A stretch of 64,000 nt of DNA from Isoetes taiwanensis (GCA_021234155.1 JAJEKV010000101.1:2337089-2401088); one strand, 5' to 3'. Counted from the stretch's first letter, positions 25,670-38,075 are shown. Notes: generated from the sequence alone by a model not told the origin. Numbers and translations: made by a program.

Positions 25670-26240
25670 TGAAATATGCCCTTGGGGATCTATGTCATCA
25701 TCACATAGCATATGGCTGATAGTTGTTGTAAACTACAATATTCCACCATGGATGGCTATCAAACTGGGTCATCACATTTTGACATTGATTGTTTTAGGTA
25801 TTCTGTTATGGTCATGATTTGTATGAACATGTAATAAAGTGAGAAGTAATTTTTTCAGGAAAATACCAAGTAGAAAATATGGATGCTTACATGGAACCTT
25901 TGGTAGAGGAATTGGAGTTATTATGGAAGGGGATCCATATATATGACATTGCAAGAGAGCTTTTCTGTGGGATCAGACAAGTAATCATCACAAATTTGTA
26001 TAATTGAAAACATTTGAGTTGTTCATAAACTATGATGCTAAAAATCAAGTTCTTACTTTGTGATGTAACAGGTATGCAGACAACTGGAGTATATGGATGT
26101 CTTTCATGTGGAACTAGTCTAACATCATACAGATCCAAACATCTCAAGGAGCAAAATATGCATTGGCAGCAAAAAAATATTGCCTAAAGGGCACCGCATA
26201 CGTGGGCACGAGGTGATACCCCCACCGAAGCGATGGACAA
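25670..26240 (+). pseudogene. CACTA Tnp2 transposase fragment (copy 1)
   Basis: Conceptual pieces match the core of Tnp2-type (Transposase_21) proteins: EICPWGSMSSSHSIW and NYNIPPWMAIKLG at the start, then after an intron-like gap GKYQVENMDAYMEPLVEELE with LLWKGIHIYDI. Next comes a CGT-TSYRSKHLK-type piece near 26,080-26,150. The same blocks occur at 57,480-57,980. Frames shift several times, so it is dead. Everything beyond about 26,240 is unrecognisable. Confidence 0.75.
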
Positions 26241-27383
26241 TTAGGGCATGAATAAAACATTTAACCAGGGCTATAATGTGTTCTTGAAGTTGCAAACAAA
26301 CAGCATTATTCACAATATGATTATATAAGCAGAATAAACAGCATCTCTGGGTCAAGAGCATTCATTTCGCAGCATCATTTAACTAAAACTTAAAGAGCTT
26401 TAGTAGATAACTAAAACTCACGTATGAGAGCTAATTGCAGATAAGTATTGATGTTCAAAAGTTTCCTCCTGCAAAACGCAAATTAACATGAGCTCAATGA
26501 TGATGCCAACATAATGTCATAGGCATAAATGGAGGCAAACAAACAATATCTTTGAACTTAGACTAATATTCTCTAGTAAATTTGGGACCATAGATATTAC
26601 TCCAACAACTGGCTATCATTGGCACATCGGTAGAACACAACCAAAAATCGAATTGAAAGGGCTTATGAGATGAAAATTTCAATAACTTGCGATATGAAGT
26701 TTACCTGACCTGCAACTAAGTTTTCTACCAAAAAGTTAAGAAAAGAAAAGAAAGGAAAAGAAAAAAATCTAAGAAAAGAACGGAAAAGAATGCCATTTGC
26801 ACAAATAAGGCATCATCTTCACAAATATCAAACTAAAAAAGAAAACAAAATTTGTCAGTCGTGATTTACTTGACTGATGTTGCAGCTTCTCAACAATTAA
26901 ATTCCAATTCTGTGGCCCATGGACGGTCACCAGTTCCTTCACATTTCCACCTTGTACAGGCCTCCAATGACCCATTTGGCATAGCTTAGCCTAACAGCCA
27001 TAGCCAATGGACAAAGACTCTTTGTCATCAGAATCTTCAATTCTATGGTTTTGATTTTTGAAATGGGCTAGAGCTATTGCTGGCAATCCAAATGGAGACT
27101 TCGCTTAGCAGAATAACGCTCCTTCTGAATGTGATGATCTTAATCATGGTAAGAAGGGACTTGAAAGAAAGGACTTGATCTAAAAGATATGTCGATATGA
27201 TCTTACATGGAAATGCTGGAAGAATATAAACTGCATAAAGAAGTGTATTTGGTGATGGTCTATATCTATCCAAAAAAACCACATGCAAATAAACTATATA
27301 AACTCACTATACTCAACGCTACTTGGTCTTTGTCTGCACCTTTGTCTTTGTCTACACATGTAAACAACCAGCAAAAGTAAAAT
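26241..27383. other. No gene identified
   Basis: AT-rich sequence with A-rich purine runs near 26,740-26,780. Open frames are short and without motifs. Confidence 0.4.
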
Positions 27384-28227
27384 GTGGAGAATAGAATAGA
27401 ATTTTTAACGTCCATGGAGACTAATAGGTCATGGGACCCATACAATGGGCTAGTACAATCATTACTACTAGGATTAAAAAACCCTGCCTCGAAAGGTTTT
27501 CAAGGGAAAAACCTTTGCAGTAATGATGATACTAGACAATCGAAGATAACGACTACTGAGGGCTCAGTAATTGAAGACGTTCATCTAGAACCTCAAGTAT
27601 GCATAATGCCAAGTCATGCACAGATGGTGCTCTGAGAAGTTGTGGAAGCGTGGAATGGAATGCTAAGGTCAAAAAATGATTCCGGACTATCTCAAAAGCA
27701 GGGCAACTCAGAAGAGTATGGCTTTCATCTTCAATAACCTATAACTGGCAACAGGTACATAGTCTCGCTTCTCGCGGCAATTGCGGCCGCTCCCATCTAC
27801 CTGTCTCAATTTGTAGCCTGTGGGACCCCGTGCGAATTGATGCAATAGCTACAAGCTTGTTCTTGGACAATGAAGCAAGCAAATAAGCTTGGGGCCCTGG
27901 TGCCAAGGTGGGATTTATGTGTGCATGATAATGACCAGTTTTCACTTGGGCCAAGGTAACTGCGTCCCATATCTTTTGAGAAAAACGACCATTGAGATAT
28001 TGTTGCAAAAGCTCCGGATCAGAACTGGCAAGCATCAGGCAGTGCTCTGGTTGTACAGCCCAACAGGCAAACCATGTAGTGCAATGCTCTTTATAACATC
28101 GTTTCAAACGCTGAGGAGATTCAGCTATGGCAAGTGCATCTATTTGGAATGAGAATGCAAATAGTAGAGCATTGCTTGCATCATCCATGGAATACTCAAT
28201 GAACAATGATTCAACTGTGGGAAGCAT
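27384..28227 (-). mobile_element. LINE 3' portion: ORF2 C-terminus and 3' UTR (copy 1)
   Basis: Minus-strand frame 28,227-27,739 ends in IRTGSHRLQIETGRWERP, then PREARLCTCCQL. The next frame continues IEDESHTLLSCPAFEIVRNHF. This is the C-terminal Cys/His domain seen after the reverse transcriptase in several non-LTR retrotransposon clades (pattern: basic 'RTG.H.L.IE.GR', then 'C..C', then 'EDE.H.L..CP'). One frame change separates the halves. The 3' UTR ends in GTGGACGTTAAAAATTCTATTCTATTC. The 5' part, including RT and endonuclease, is absent, as is usual for 5'-truncated LINEs. Confidence 0.75.
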
Positions 28228-29139
28228 GCAAAGGTTTCATTTACATAAATGAATGGTATTGCAAAGCATAAGAAATGGAAAAATTTACAAATAAGTTAAC
28301 ACTTGTTAAGGGCAAGGTCACATCCCTTATGTCCAAATGTGATTCAGCACAATAATAAATCCCAACCTTTGCAATATTTTTTAGGGTAAACTGAAATCCT
28401 TATGCCATATTATTGTGTCTACTATTTTTTCACTTAAGAGTAGCAAAGCCACTTAATGCTCTCATAACCTATTGAATTCCTTACTATCAGACCGTACTTT
28501 TTTAAAAACTTATATCTTACTGCTATATATGATAGGGCCAATAGTAGTATTGGCCCTTTACAACATTTTGCGTGGTAACAACCAGCAGAACATTAGAAAA
28601 TACCAGACATTCATTTAAGCTAGTGGTACGTATGTTAGCTATAACAATGGATGCATTCAGAAAACTCAAAGTGTTCATGCATGTCTTACCAGTTACATTG
28701 GTGCAGAACCTCAATCTTTCTATGGATGTTAAGTAAATTTTATCAAAAATAGACATAACAGCCTATCCAAAATATACATAGTAGATTGTGTTAAAATGCA
28801 TCTCAGTAAACTGATATGCTGCCTATTCAAGAAGGTACCCAAAACATAACTGTTTATGAACTTATTGCATTTAAATCCTAAGGTTAGTCGACCTCCTCTT
28901 TTTCCTTTAAAATCAAGCCATTGAAGTTCCATTTCAGGTTGTGCACTTAAGTTTCCTTCAACAAAGGTAGTCTTATCTCAACCTAGTCCTTTCTAAAAGT
29001 TGCAGCAACTAAAGCGCATTCAGTCATATTTCTAGCGAATAAAGATGATAGGTAAGCTTAATTTCTATTGATAATCAGCGAATATAAATAGCCTACCAAG
29101 TGAAAAAATACAGAGGATAGATATGGGCTGCTACTAACA
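28228..29139. other. No gene identified
   Basis: AT-rich sequence without recognisable coding or repeat structure. It may contain more of the LINE body in unreadable form. Confidence 0.35.
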
Positions 29140-29620
29140 CTGTTTTTCTTAGAAGCAGTTCGCCTTCATGGTCCCGCGGTTCTTTGTTTGCTTTTGGTGG
29201 CCTAACTCTAGATGTTCCCTTCCTGTTAATCCAAGAATTAAGTTCCAATTTCTCATCGATTGCCCATTTCCTTCTTTTTGCCTGGAATGTGCCAGCTTCT
29301 ACATTGTCTTTGCTGGATGTTTTCTGGCTAGGCACTTCCTTTGCGCTCGAAACCTTACCTTCACCACCATCAAACCTATCTGCAAGTTGAATTTAACTTT
29401 CAATTAGCCCTGCTAATCGCATGACTTCCTTCAAGCTACCAGGATTGAAAAGAGCAACATTGACGCTAATTTCTTCCCCAAACCTTCAAGATCTTGTTTA
29501 TTAAAATGGTCCACTATAGAAAACTCAAGTAATCTGATATAAAACCCACGAACCACTCACCCTATTCTTCAACAGAGAGGCCAGACTATTACAACTTAGA
29601 TCATTATTCCCTAAGCTTGA
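29140..29620 (-). pseudogene. Ty3-gypsy gag fragment
   Basis: Minus-strand text contains GEEISVNVALFNPGSLKEVMRLAGLIE. This matches the end of the plant retrotransposon gag domain, where a 'GL.PEI...V..F.P.SLKEAMRLA' pattern is usual. A later open stretch (29,380-29,140; KRRKWAIDEKLELNSWINRK) follows, but no CCHC knuckle is visible. Upstream frames are broken by stops. It is best read as a decayed gag. Confidence 0.5.
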
Positions 29621-30579
29621 ACATGTAAGTAGGGGGATTTTTAAAATAGTAAACAAATACTCTTGTTTATCAAACGATTTTTTAAAAGAGTCTGGTCCAA
29701 GAAAATATGGGTTTTTCCTAGCTGTGCCATCCTGTTCTTAGAACACATGGTTTTATATACACATTTGCCTAATCCCATGTACATCTCCATGTTTGGACAG
29801 AAATTTACCTTACCTGTGTAATCAGCGAAATTTATTTAGCAGAGAGAAGAGATCTTACCCGATTGCTTGACGATCAGTGCATGTCGGACAAGAAATTCCA
29901 GCGAGGCCCAGCGGAAAACCTGTGTGTAATCGGCCAAAAAAAGAAGATACTCAAACAACAAAAACCCTGTATCTAAGGTGACTATTCTTCAGAAACTAAT
30001 TAAAGAAAAAAATTCGACCTCTAGCTCCTGTAGCTGCCAATGACCTTCAAGGATATTCTGCCAAGTCCTGTAGCTGCCAGCGAAGTCTTGGCGATTTGTT
30101 GGATTCAGTCATGTACTTCTATAACAAAAGAAGAAGAGCTTTATAATGTTTTAGAGATTGGAGCCATTCAGAATGCTAATGGCACTGCAAGACCACGTGA
30201 GTTACCTTTGTTTAATCAATGGAAAACCACACTTCATGATAGATAAGCATTGGTGTTGATTCTAGCAGAAACTGGCCCTGTAAAAGAACTTAGACGTTTT
30301 AGTTTGCAGTTCATTCTAATACCAGTTTTACCATTTCTAATGCACATCAAGACAAATGACCCAGTCCAAGCTTGAGCGCCAAAAATCTTGAATGCCAAAT
30401 AGAAGACCAGAGGAAAGGAACTCATATCCAAATTCGTGAAGATACAACATTCAAAGACCTCGGTCAGTTCAAAAACTCGCAATCAATGCTACCATCTGCG
30501 TCTCGCAAGAGGAGCCACCGGGAAAGGAACGCAGCATGCGGCGTAACATGCGGCGTTCCCGGCACATTTTCCAACCCCA
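29621..30579. other. No gene identified
   Basis: Short frames only; no motifs or repeats recognised. Confidence 0.35.
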
Positions 30580-30876
30580 TCCCAAAATAAAAAAAGAAGA
30601 CGAGCTCGGGGAAATGGCCAATATGATTATGCATTGGGCGAAATCATATGGAGTTAGTATATATCATGATTGGGAACAAAAGACAAAGGCAAAGGCAAAT
30701 GCAAAGGCAGACCAAAAGAAAGCTGAAGTCACAGAGACTTCTATAAATAGAACCCGAACTTTAATTGGTGATGATATCTCCGTAACCAGAGATCGAATTT
30801 GGACGAATTTTACTTTTCTAGAACTGGCTCGAAGTCTAGTTTCCAAATTGGTATTCAAGGAAGGAAGATCATGTCA
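30580..30876 (+). repeat. Left LTR of the LARD-like element
   Basis: Pairs with 35,387-35,678 with a few indels (the left copy has extra 'aaaggc' and 'gatgat' units). It ends TGTCA, with the primer site two bases downstream. It contains 'cttctataaatagaacc', a good TATA box for retroelement transcription. Confidence 0.7.
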
Positions 30877-31169
30877 ATTGGTATCAGAGTGCAGTTTCGA
30901 TTTTCTTTGGAACTGTGGATAGTGGAACCATTCTCATGATCTCTGTCCTAATAATGAAGCAGATACACATGCAGAGTGACTGAGGAAGTTAGATGCATGG
31001 GACTTATGAGGCAATATGGGAAAAGGGAACCAATGTTTCGAAAATTCTAAGAACGAAGTTATTCTTGAGGGAAAACTTTAATTGGATACTATTTATCCAT
31101 GTAAGACTTAAATTGCTTTAGTGGGAGAAGCCACAATATTTTGAATCGATTTAAAGTGGTATATTGCTA

Positions 31170-31300
31170 TTCAAAGTGATCCACGAGTAGGTGGTAATCA
31201 CGGGGGAATGTGATCAACGAGTAGGTGGTAATCACGAGTGAATGTGACGCACGAGAAGGTGGTAATCACAAGTGAATGTGACTCACGAGTATGTAACGAG
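31170..31300 (+). repeat. ~37-bp minisatellite, 'cacgagtaggtggtaatca' type
   Basis: Four imperfect units of 'cacgagtaggtggtaatca' plus an 'agtgaatgtgac' spacer. A related array with more varied spacing lies at 34,990-35,235 near the other end of the same element. Confidence 0.8.
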
Positions 31301-33157
31301 CCTGGGGGTTAACAGACAATTGATGTAAGTAAATTAATACAATTTAGTATGATTACGAGGGACCATTAAACTGATACTGGAGTTGGGAAAAATATATACA
31401 TGGTATGTATCTGGTGTTTATACAAGAAATCTATAAATACTAAATTATAGAGGAATTGGGGTTTTTGCTCTAAGGCAAACCTTATGAGGAGGAGTTTCTG
31501 TGAGGGAGATTTGTAGAGTGAGCAGGACAATTGAAAAGACAGCTTAACCAGGTGGGTGGTTTACTGCTTACACTGGGGATGCTAGAATGGTTAGATGTGA
31601 TCTAATCTTGGTTATAACATTATTGAAGCTGAAATATTTATTCATGTAGATGGGTTCCCATAATCCGTGCCTTTGCCCAGCTTCCGCCATAGTTTTGGCA
31701 CCAGCTTCTGCTCACAGAAGCCCTGGAACCGTGCACCCAGAAGCCCTGGAATCGTGCCTTTTCATGAAAAATGAACTGAAAATTCTGGTGCACGCTAGAT
31801 GGGCAGGAGGTGAACGGGGATGGTCAGGTGATAGGCCTACTTTGAAGGCTCACAACTCCAGCTGTGGACACCCGATTTCTCTGATTTTTGTTTCTGTTAA
31901 CAGATCCAGTCTCGAGCTCTCCGGAACCATGCTTTTTTTCCTGTTTTGATCAGAAAAACTAAGCCTCTTTTTTATTCAAACCTTAAGTGCACGGAATATG
32001 GGCAACCCCCCTTAAAGAATAGGTAAAGGATGCATACGCCATCATAGGCTGGTCGAGATTTCATAAGGGAAAAAGAAGATTTTGGTAAACCTGGAGGCTG
32101 TGGCATGAAGCAAAGATGGTATCAATGGAAGTGACCTGAAACAGGTCGGACTGGCCTGGAAATTGGCCGAATTGGATTCAGAAGAGCCGATTTGAGGGAA
32201 ATAGGGCCAGACAAGAACCTGGAAGGGGCCATAACTGCCATAATTAGAAGTTGAAGGCGGCACTACCACAGCAAAGTCTGCATCAATTGTAGCCGAAATT
32301 GGCACTAAGGGATCGGAATCCAGGCCCAAAGGGCCGATTTGCTTGTTTGAGGGCCTATCTAGGCACGAAGTCAGGGGAATCGAAGGCTTAAACCCTCTAT
32401 CCGAGCTGCTGGCCGTGACCCTAAAAACGGTCGTTCCCTAAAGTTATTCGAATTGTCAATAATCACAACATATATAATTCAGTTTCTAATTTTCCATTTT
32501 TGTCGCGTTTGTATTTTTTCTGCGCCGCAATCCTTTATCATATTTCCCTGCCACGTTTTCTTCTTGGAGTCGATCTAGGGCGTCCAACCTTGGCCCTTGG
32601 GAACGGCCGGGTAATACGGCAAGTTGGAGCAAGGTGCAAGATCTCCAGTGCAGAGCAGCAGCTGGTAATCGGTGGCATGGCCGTCAGGTATTTTCTTATG
32701 ATTTCGGTCCTTTCTTCTCTTTCATTGTCATACCTGTGCTTCTTTGGGTTGCGATTTTGCTCCTTTCTCTCAAAGTTAGATTTAGTCTGTATGGCTTTTC
32801 TTTTCTGATTTTGCCTCTTTTGATGATTTGTTTGCTTGATTGAAGCTGGAATCGAATGGACGTCTTGCCTTGCACGTCTGGCGTTTTGAGCATTATTTGC
32901 TGATTTGTATATTCTTAGCACAACATTATCTGTTGTAGTAACCTCTCTCAGATGAAACCAAATGTCGCAGATGCAAAACATTAAAATTTTGCTTAAAGAT
33001 ATTTGCCAAACATGTTAGGATCAAGTTTTAAGCCGTTCAAAATTGCATCAATTGATGTGTTTTTGAAGTGGAGGGAGCTGACATCTACCATTAAAAACAT
33101 GGAAACAATCATATATGATGCTTTAAATCACCCAAGGGAGTCGGAGAAGAGAAATGT
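31301..33157. other. Interior of the LARD-like element, no gene
   Basis: The longest frames (for example minus 32,981-32,538) have no recognisable motif. The nearby CACTA-like right terminus at 33,158-33,192 suggests that part of this stretch is an inserted DNA transposon, but its left end was not found. Confidence 0.4.
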
Positions 33158-33192
33158 TCGCGGCGGCCTTGGCCGCCGCGATAAATTTCTTG
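33158..33192 (+). repeat. CACTA-like right terminus with GC hairpin
   Basis: A perfect 11-bp-arm palindrome (TCGCGGCGGCC, TT, GGCCGCCGCGA) is followed by TAAATTTCTTGTA, close to the TTTCTTGTAGTG right end of plant CACTA elements. The same unit occurs in inverted orientation at 38,541-38,576 and, mutated, at 62,181-62,215. Confidence 0.55.
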
Positions 33193-34989
33193 TACATATA
33201 AATTGTTAGAATTGTTAGTAATAGAGAGGAGTAGTTCATGGCATAAAATTACACCCTAGGACCTATTCACTAGAGGACGTTAGGGTTGCCCTAAAGAATT
33301 AGCTTAAGAACTAGGGAGGCCAGGTCGACTACTGGCAAGGGGAGATGTTGATGAACCACAAGTCTAGGTCGAACACTAAGTTACATAATTACAAGGTAAT
33401 TATGGAGCCATTAAACCAGTAGTAATAAGAAGCTTGAGTAAGGAGATGAAATATTAATGGAATAGAAGGGAAATGTACCTTATATTTAACAACATTAGTA
33501 AGATAACGTAGAAGTCACGATCTTTCTTTATGGGAAGGAAGAGGTTGGAGAGCATGAATTTGCCAAGGTATGGCATAGAGTTGGAAATGGAACTGAGAAC
33601 ATTCAATAGTCGCAAAACTAGACTTAAAGCTAGGGAAATTTATGATCAAAGCTCGTTAGTATGGAACTAAGAGTAAAATTGGGAATGTTATGTGGTCATG
33701 GTTCTTGTTATACATGTTATATCATTATACCCATCTGAATGTATGTGATATGCTAATGTGGCATGGGTATGGTCTCTTGTGTTGCATATGTAAAAGATAA
33801 TGCATAGGATTTGCATATGAGCTATTTTAGCTTGGTATTACCATCATGCATGACAATATCTAGGAAATGTGGTTATGATGGCATCTAAAGTATGTGGAAA
33901 TATTGCATAAGTGCATAATCTCCGGGGGGTCCATGTGCGATGGCTTGGACTTGTGGTTGTGTTTGTGCGTGACATTGGGCATTGTTATCCTGGCTGGATT
34001 CTTTGTCGCACTACATGGCAGAAGTGGTCCTTCAGTGCTGGACGCAGCGTGGATGGGTGTATACACGAGTCAAACCCCGCCCGTATTGGCTGCAGGGCCT
34101 GATCAGCCCGGGTGGCATGTTAGAGCCAGAGTAGGCACTGTATGCAGATGAGATTGCTAATGCATGGAACATGAGGTGTTATTGTGGTATATGTATGCAT
34201 ACTAATCTGGTTGGTTGGATGCAGTGGGACTATTGATGGTAAGCTTGCATAGATGCTATGTTATAAGTTGTTTATACATGAGTAGTTCCTAGAATGCTCC
34301 AAACCCCCACTTAGTATTTAGGACTAACCCCCAGGTTGGTGTAAGCAGTAGCTGATGGAGCCGAATGCAGTAAGGCCGCAGAGACCCGGGGTTAGAGGCC
34401 CCGATAGGATCAGAGAGCTGGAGGCCAGGTTTCCCCCAGGAGCGGAGTTCCGGCATGAGGAGGTGCTCGATTTCCTTCGTGAGCTGGATGATGAGGCTAG
34501 TGTCCAGACGCCAGAGATTGTCCAGAGCTCATAAGAAGGCCATCCTTCCGGGGTAGAGACTAGTGTGGAATCTACCCTCGGTTTTGTGGAACCTTCTTTA
34601 GAAGGCAATGAAGTCCACCTATATGCAGATGAAGGGGATGACCTCCCATTGGATTCAGGAGATCAGGCGGCTATAGATTCCTTAATGAGTGAACCTTCTG
34701 ATGATAAGAGTTCTTGTATTTAAGACTTTTCTCATAATTAAGAGTTAAATTGATTGTGGATTTGATATTGTTAAGGTTTAGGATGTATATACATGTACTA
34801 TGTGATTTATCTTCAACATTTGTTGGATATCTAATGTGAATATAAAGATTGGATTCTTTACCGTGTCATATGGATTTAAGTTGCATAAGATATTTAATTA
34901 GCCCGACCTCCCTCGTCAAGTGCTAGTAGCAATGTAATGGAACCAACAGGATCCCAAGCTGCCTCGGAGAGGCCAGCTTGGCAAGCCTG
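33193..34989. other. Interior of the LARD-like element, no gene
   Basis: I see nothing coding that I can name. Frames at 33,894-34,151 and minus 34,608-34,324 are the longest and carry no motif. Confidence 0.35.
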
Positions 34990-35235
34990 TTACAGAGTAG
35001 GTGCTAATCACAGCAGAAAGAGACCCATGAGTAGGTGGAGATCTAGAACTAAATTGGTCCACGAGTAGGTGGTAACCAAGAATTAGTGGCCCACGAGTAG
35101 GTGACAACCACTAATATGTAAAAACCACGAGTAGGTGGTAGACACAAAATCATGAACAAGTGGTATCATCAAGTGGTATCATGAACCAAGGTGGAAGCCA
35201 CGAGGAGGTGGTGACCACGAGTTGATAATAATATT
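34990..35235 (+). repeat. Second 'cacgagtaggtgg' array
   Basis: Seven or so degenerate units of 'ccacgagtaggtggtaacca' with variable spacers, plus a doubled 'caagtggtatcat'. It lies just before the polypurine tract and right LTR. Confidence 0.75.
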
Positions 35236-35386
35236 ATGTTAGGGGAGTAGCCTTAACAGAATTATAATATTGTCAATGGTTCATAAAAATTATGAAGGAA
35301 TCATTATATTAAAGTTGATGTTAACGAGAACCTGAAAGTTGTATTCAATGCAACTGAAGTCAGTTGCTTCCGAGAAGGGGAGGAAT

Positions 35387-35678
35387 TGATATGGTTTAAG
35401 GTAAAATATCTAACAATGAGCTCAGCAGAGTGGCCAATATGATTATGCATTGGGCGAAATCATATAGAGTTAGTATATATCATGGTTGGGAACAAAAGGC
35501 AAAGCAAATGCAAAGGCAGGCCAAAAGAAGGCTAAAGTCACAGAGACTTCTATAAATAGAACCCAAACTTTAATTGGTGATATCTCCGCAACCAGAGATC
35601 AGATTTGGGCGAATTTTACTTTTCTAGAACCGGCTCGGAGTCTAGTTTCCGGATTGGTATTCAAGGAAGATCGTATCA
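35387..35678 (+). repeat. Right LTR of the LARD-like element
   Basis: Begins TGATATGG directly after the purine run 'cgagaaggggaggaat' and ends ATCA. It carries the same TATA box as the left LTR. Confidence 0.72.
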
Positions 35679-35693
35679 AATGTACTACTCTAG

Positions 35694-35971
35694 TGATAAC
35701 CAGCACACCAAAAGGGTTGATCCTTCAAGGAAATCATTATCCAATGGGCCCCAACCTTTACAGGCTTTATCCCATACCCCACAGACCATATCAATCCCCC
35801 CCCTCCTCCTCGAGATGCTTGCCCTCAAATGTTGCCATGAGAAATTGAACCTTGGCTCTGATACCAAATGCTAATAACTAACACACCAAAAGGGTGGATC
35901 CTTCAAGGAAATCGTTATCCAATGGGCCCCAACCTTTCCAGGCCTTATCCCATACCCCAGAGACCATATCA
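35694..35971 (-). mobile_element. TRIM-like miniature LTR element, 278 bp
   Basis: Read on the minus strand: an LTR of 103 bp (35,971-35,869, TGATATGG...TTAGCA), a primer site TGGTATCAGAGCC (35,866-35,854), about 50 bp of spacer, a purine tract 'gaggaggagggggggg', and a second LTR of 100 bp (35,793-35,694). The LTRs differ at roughly ten positions. Total internal length is only 75 bp. LTR, PBS, PPT and LTR in this order define terminal-repeat retrotransposons in miniature. The flanking five bases (tctag and gagaa) do not match, so the outer edges have decayed or the unit is not a simple insertion. Confidence 0.7.
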
Positions 35972-36099
35972 GAGAACCTTAAAGAAAGAAAAATAAAAAG
36001 AGAATATTAGCCAATTAAGAGGGCAGGAAGACTCGCATGGAAAAAAGGTGTTAGGGTGTTAGAGAAACAATAGCTTGCAACAATGCATACTAGAATACA

Positions 36100-37905
36100 A
36101 AATATTAACACACCGACTGGACATGGTGCTTCTCTAAGGAAAGCATTTACAAAAGATAAAAAACTCGGTGGTCTCTAGACTGGCATAAGTTTCTATAGGT
36201 ATTTTATCATGAGTTTTGTTCCATGACTATTGGAAGTATTCACATGTATCAAACTATTGTTGGTTGTGGATGTAGCATGTGCTTCCTTGCACCATTGAAA
36301 GCTACCTGACACCAACAATAAGGAGTATCATATATCATTTAGGCAAATTTGTAAGATGGGTGTCTTTGAAAGAAATTCTTTGACATTCCAAAGATGGAGG
36401 AGGAGGCCGTTTTATAGATCTAATAATATTAATGCAATGATATTATTGGCATAGCTGCACCTATTAATTCATATTCCAAATAATATCAAATTAGCAGATC
36501 TTGCTCCTACACAATGGATGTTCTTCCTCGAGAAATGTATGAAAGTTTTCAACGGGTTTGTCTGCCAAATGGATAGGCCCAAAGGGTGTAGAGCAGAGGG
36601 GCATCTCATACAAGGACATTTTTTTTCTTGAATGAAGTGACCATTGCATGCAATCTAGATGGGTCTAAAATACGGGAGGAAAAAGACCTCGATGAGATTA
36701 TATCAGAAATTATACAACGCAAAGGTGTGGAGAACTAAATGATGAGATGTTTGCGCCATAAATACTTTTGCCATAAATAACACAACAAGTCTGCAATCTT
36801 GGCGAGAGATATATGAAATTGCAAAGAAGCGCGAAGAAATAGCTTACATATACGTGGTTCAGTAACTGAAGAATGTTACCTTGTCAGACACAATGACCAG
36901 TGATTGGTTATTAGCTCGTATGGATCAAGCAAGAGATGGTGGACAAACTGTTCCAGATGATGATTATGAGCTTGCTATTGGATGCAATAGAAAGGTACGT
37001 AATTAACACGTTTGTATGCAACAAATTGTAGTTTTACTAAAATGCATTTATATTAGGCATGATTTCATACATTCATATGGGCATATGGATAGCATTTCCG
37101 TATCAGTAATGTTGATAAATGGAGAGTCACCTTTCACTCCAGAATCGTGGCACAATTTGAACAAAAGAGTCAAGCAAGCAGTAGGGCCCGTAACTTTATT
37201 GATGGTGAATTATACTATATTCAAACCATATAAGATATCATCAAGTTAAACTATTGAACCTTTCATGTAAATGTATTGAAAGTGGTTCAAGATTGTGAGC
37301 CATTTGTGAACACATGCTTCTGGATTTGCGTTCCACAAAAGTGCTAACCGACATGGGCGAGTCATTTGTTTTCTCAAATCAGGTTGGGCAAGTCTTCTTT
37401 CATCCAAATCATGACAGCAATAATTAGTGGATTGTGATACAATCCCAGCCTAGATCTCGTCGTCTGATTGAAATTTCCCACACCTGTAAACAATATTGAG
37501 TCAACATTTGATAATGAAGATGGACAATCAAGTCATATAGCAGAAGATTCCATATTTGCAGCAATAGAACATGAACTTGATGTGATGGACACTGATACCA
37601 CTGAACGCAATGTCACATTTATAAGAGATGGTGAAGAAACAAATAATGCATTACCTCAAGCATCTTGTGTCCATGAAAACATCAACGAGGATACTAGCTT
37701 CATTTTACGATCTCCAATGATCTCCCCTATATGATGAGGATGGAACTACTGTGGAATTAAGTCTCAATGGCATTGATGATGAGGACTATATTGAAGATGA
37801 ACTTCTTCCAAGTATTGATTCACATTTTAATTCACATAGCGGTTTACATCTACATCTGGATGATGACGAGCTAGACGACATTGAGCATGACATCAATGGT
37901 TGCTT
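36100..37905 (+). pseudogene. CACTA Tnp2 transposase, decayed (copy 2)
   Basis: Pieces match, in order, the second half of the Tnp2 gene at 56,740-60,382: TPTGHGASLRKAFTKDKKLG (36,106), the DUF4218-like TQWMFFLEKCMKVFNGFV (36,520), the 'caaaagagtcaagcaag' segment of the DUF4216 region (37,160), a VGQVFFHPN piece (37,385), and the acidic tail LHLDDDELDDIEHDI (37,860). Frames shift repeatedly and introns have degraded. It belongs to the same family as the 56-60 kb copy but is older. Confidence 0.8.
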
Positions 37906-38075
37906 TGTACCAATTAGTTTTAGATATTTTATGAATAGTTTACTATGTAAGTTTCTGTTTGCCGAAATGGATAACTATGGCCAATCTAATTCTAATTGCT
38001 TTGTACCAATTAGTTTTAGATATTTTATGAATAGTTTACTATGTAAGTTTCTGTTTGCCGAAATGGATAACTACA
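37904..38075 (+). repeat. 94-bp tandem duplication
   Basis: A segment starting 'ttgctttgtaccaattag' and running through 'tttgccgaaatggataacta' is present twice, at 37,904 and 37,998, nearly identical. It follows directly on the end of the Tnp2 pseudogene. Confidence 0.9.

Larger units (their letters stand above)
30580..35678 (+). mobile_element. Non-coding LTR retrotransposon (LARD-like)
   Basis: About 260 bp at 30,610-30,876 recurs at 35,430-35,678 in the same orientation (shared words 'atgattatgcattgggcg', 'agagacttctataaatag', 'gaattttacttttctagaac'). The left copy is followed at once by TGGTATCAGAG (30,879-30,889), the primer-site sequence. The right copy is preceded by a purine tract (35,372-35,386). 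The right LTR runs from TGATATGG at 35,387 to ...ATCA at 35,678. The left LTR's first 40 bp are diverged. The interior has no gag or pol. It carries 'cacgagtaggtggtaatca' minisatellites near both ends and a foreign CACTA-like terminus at 33,158. A 5-bp duplication could not be confirmed. Confidence 0.7.
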
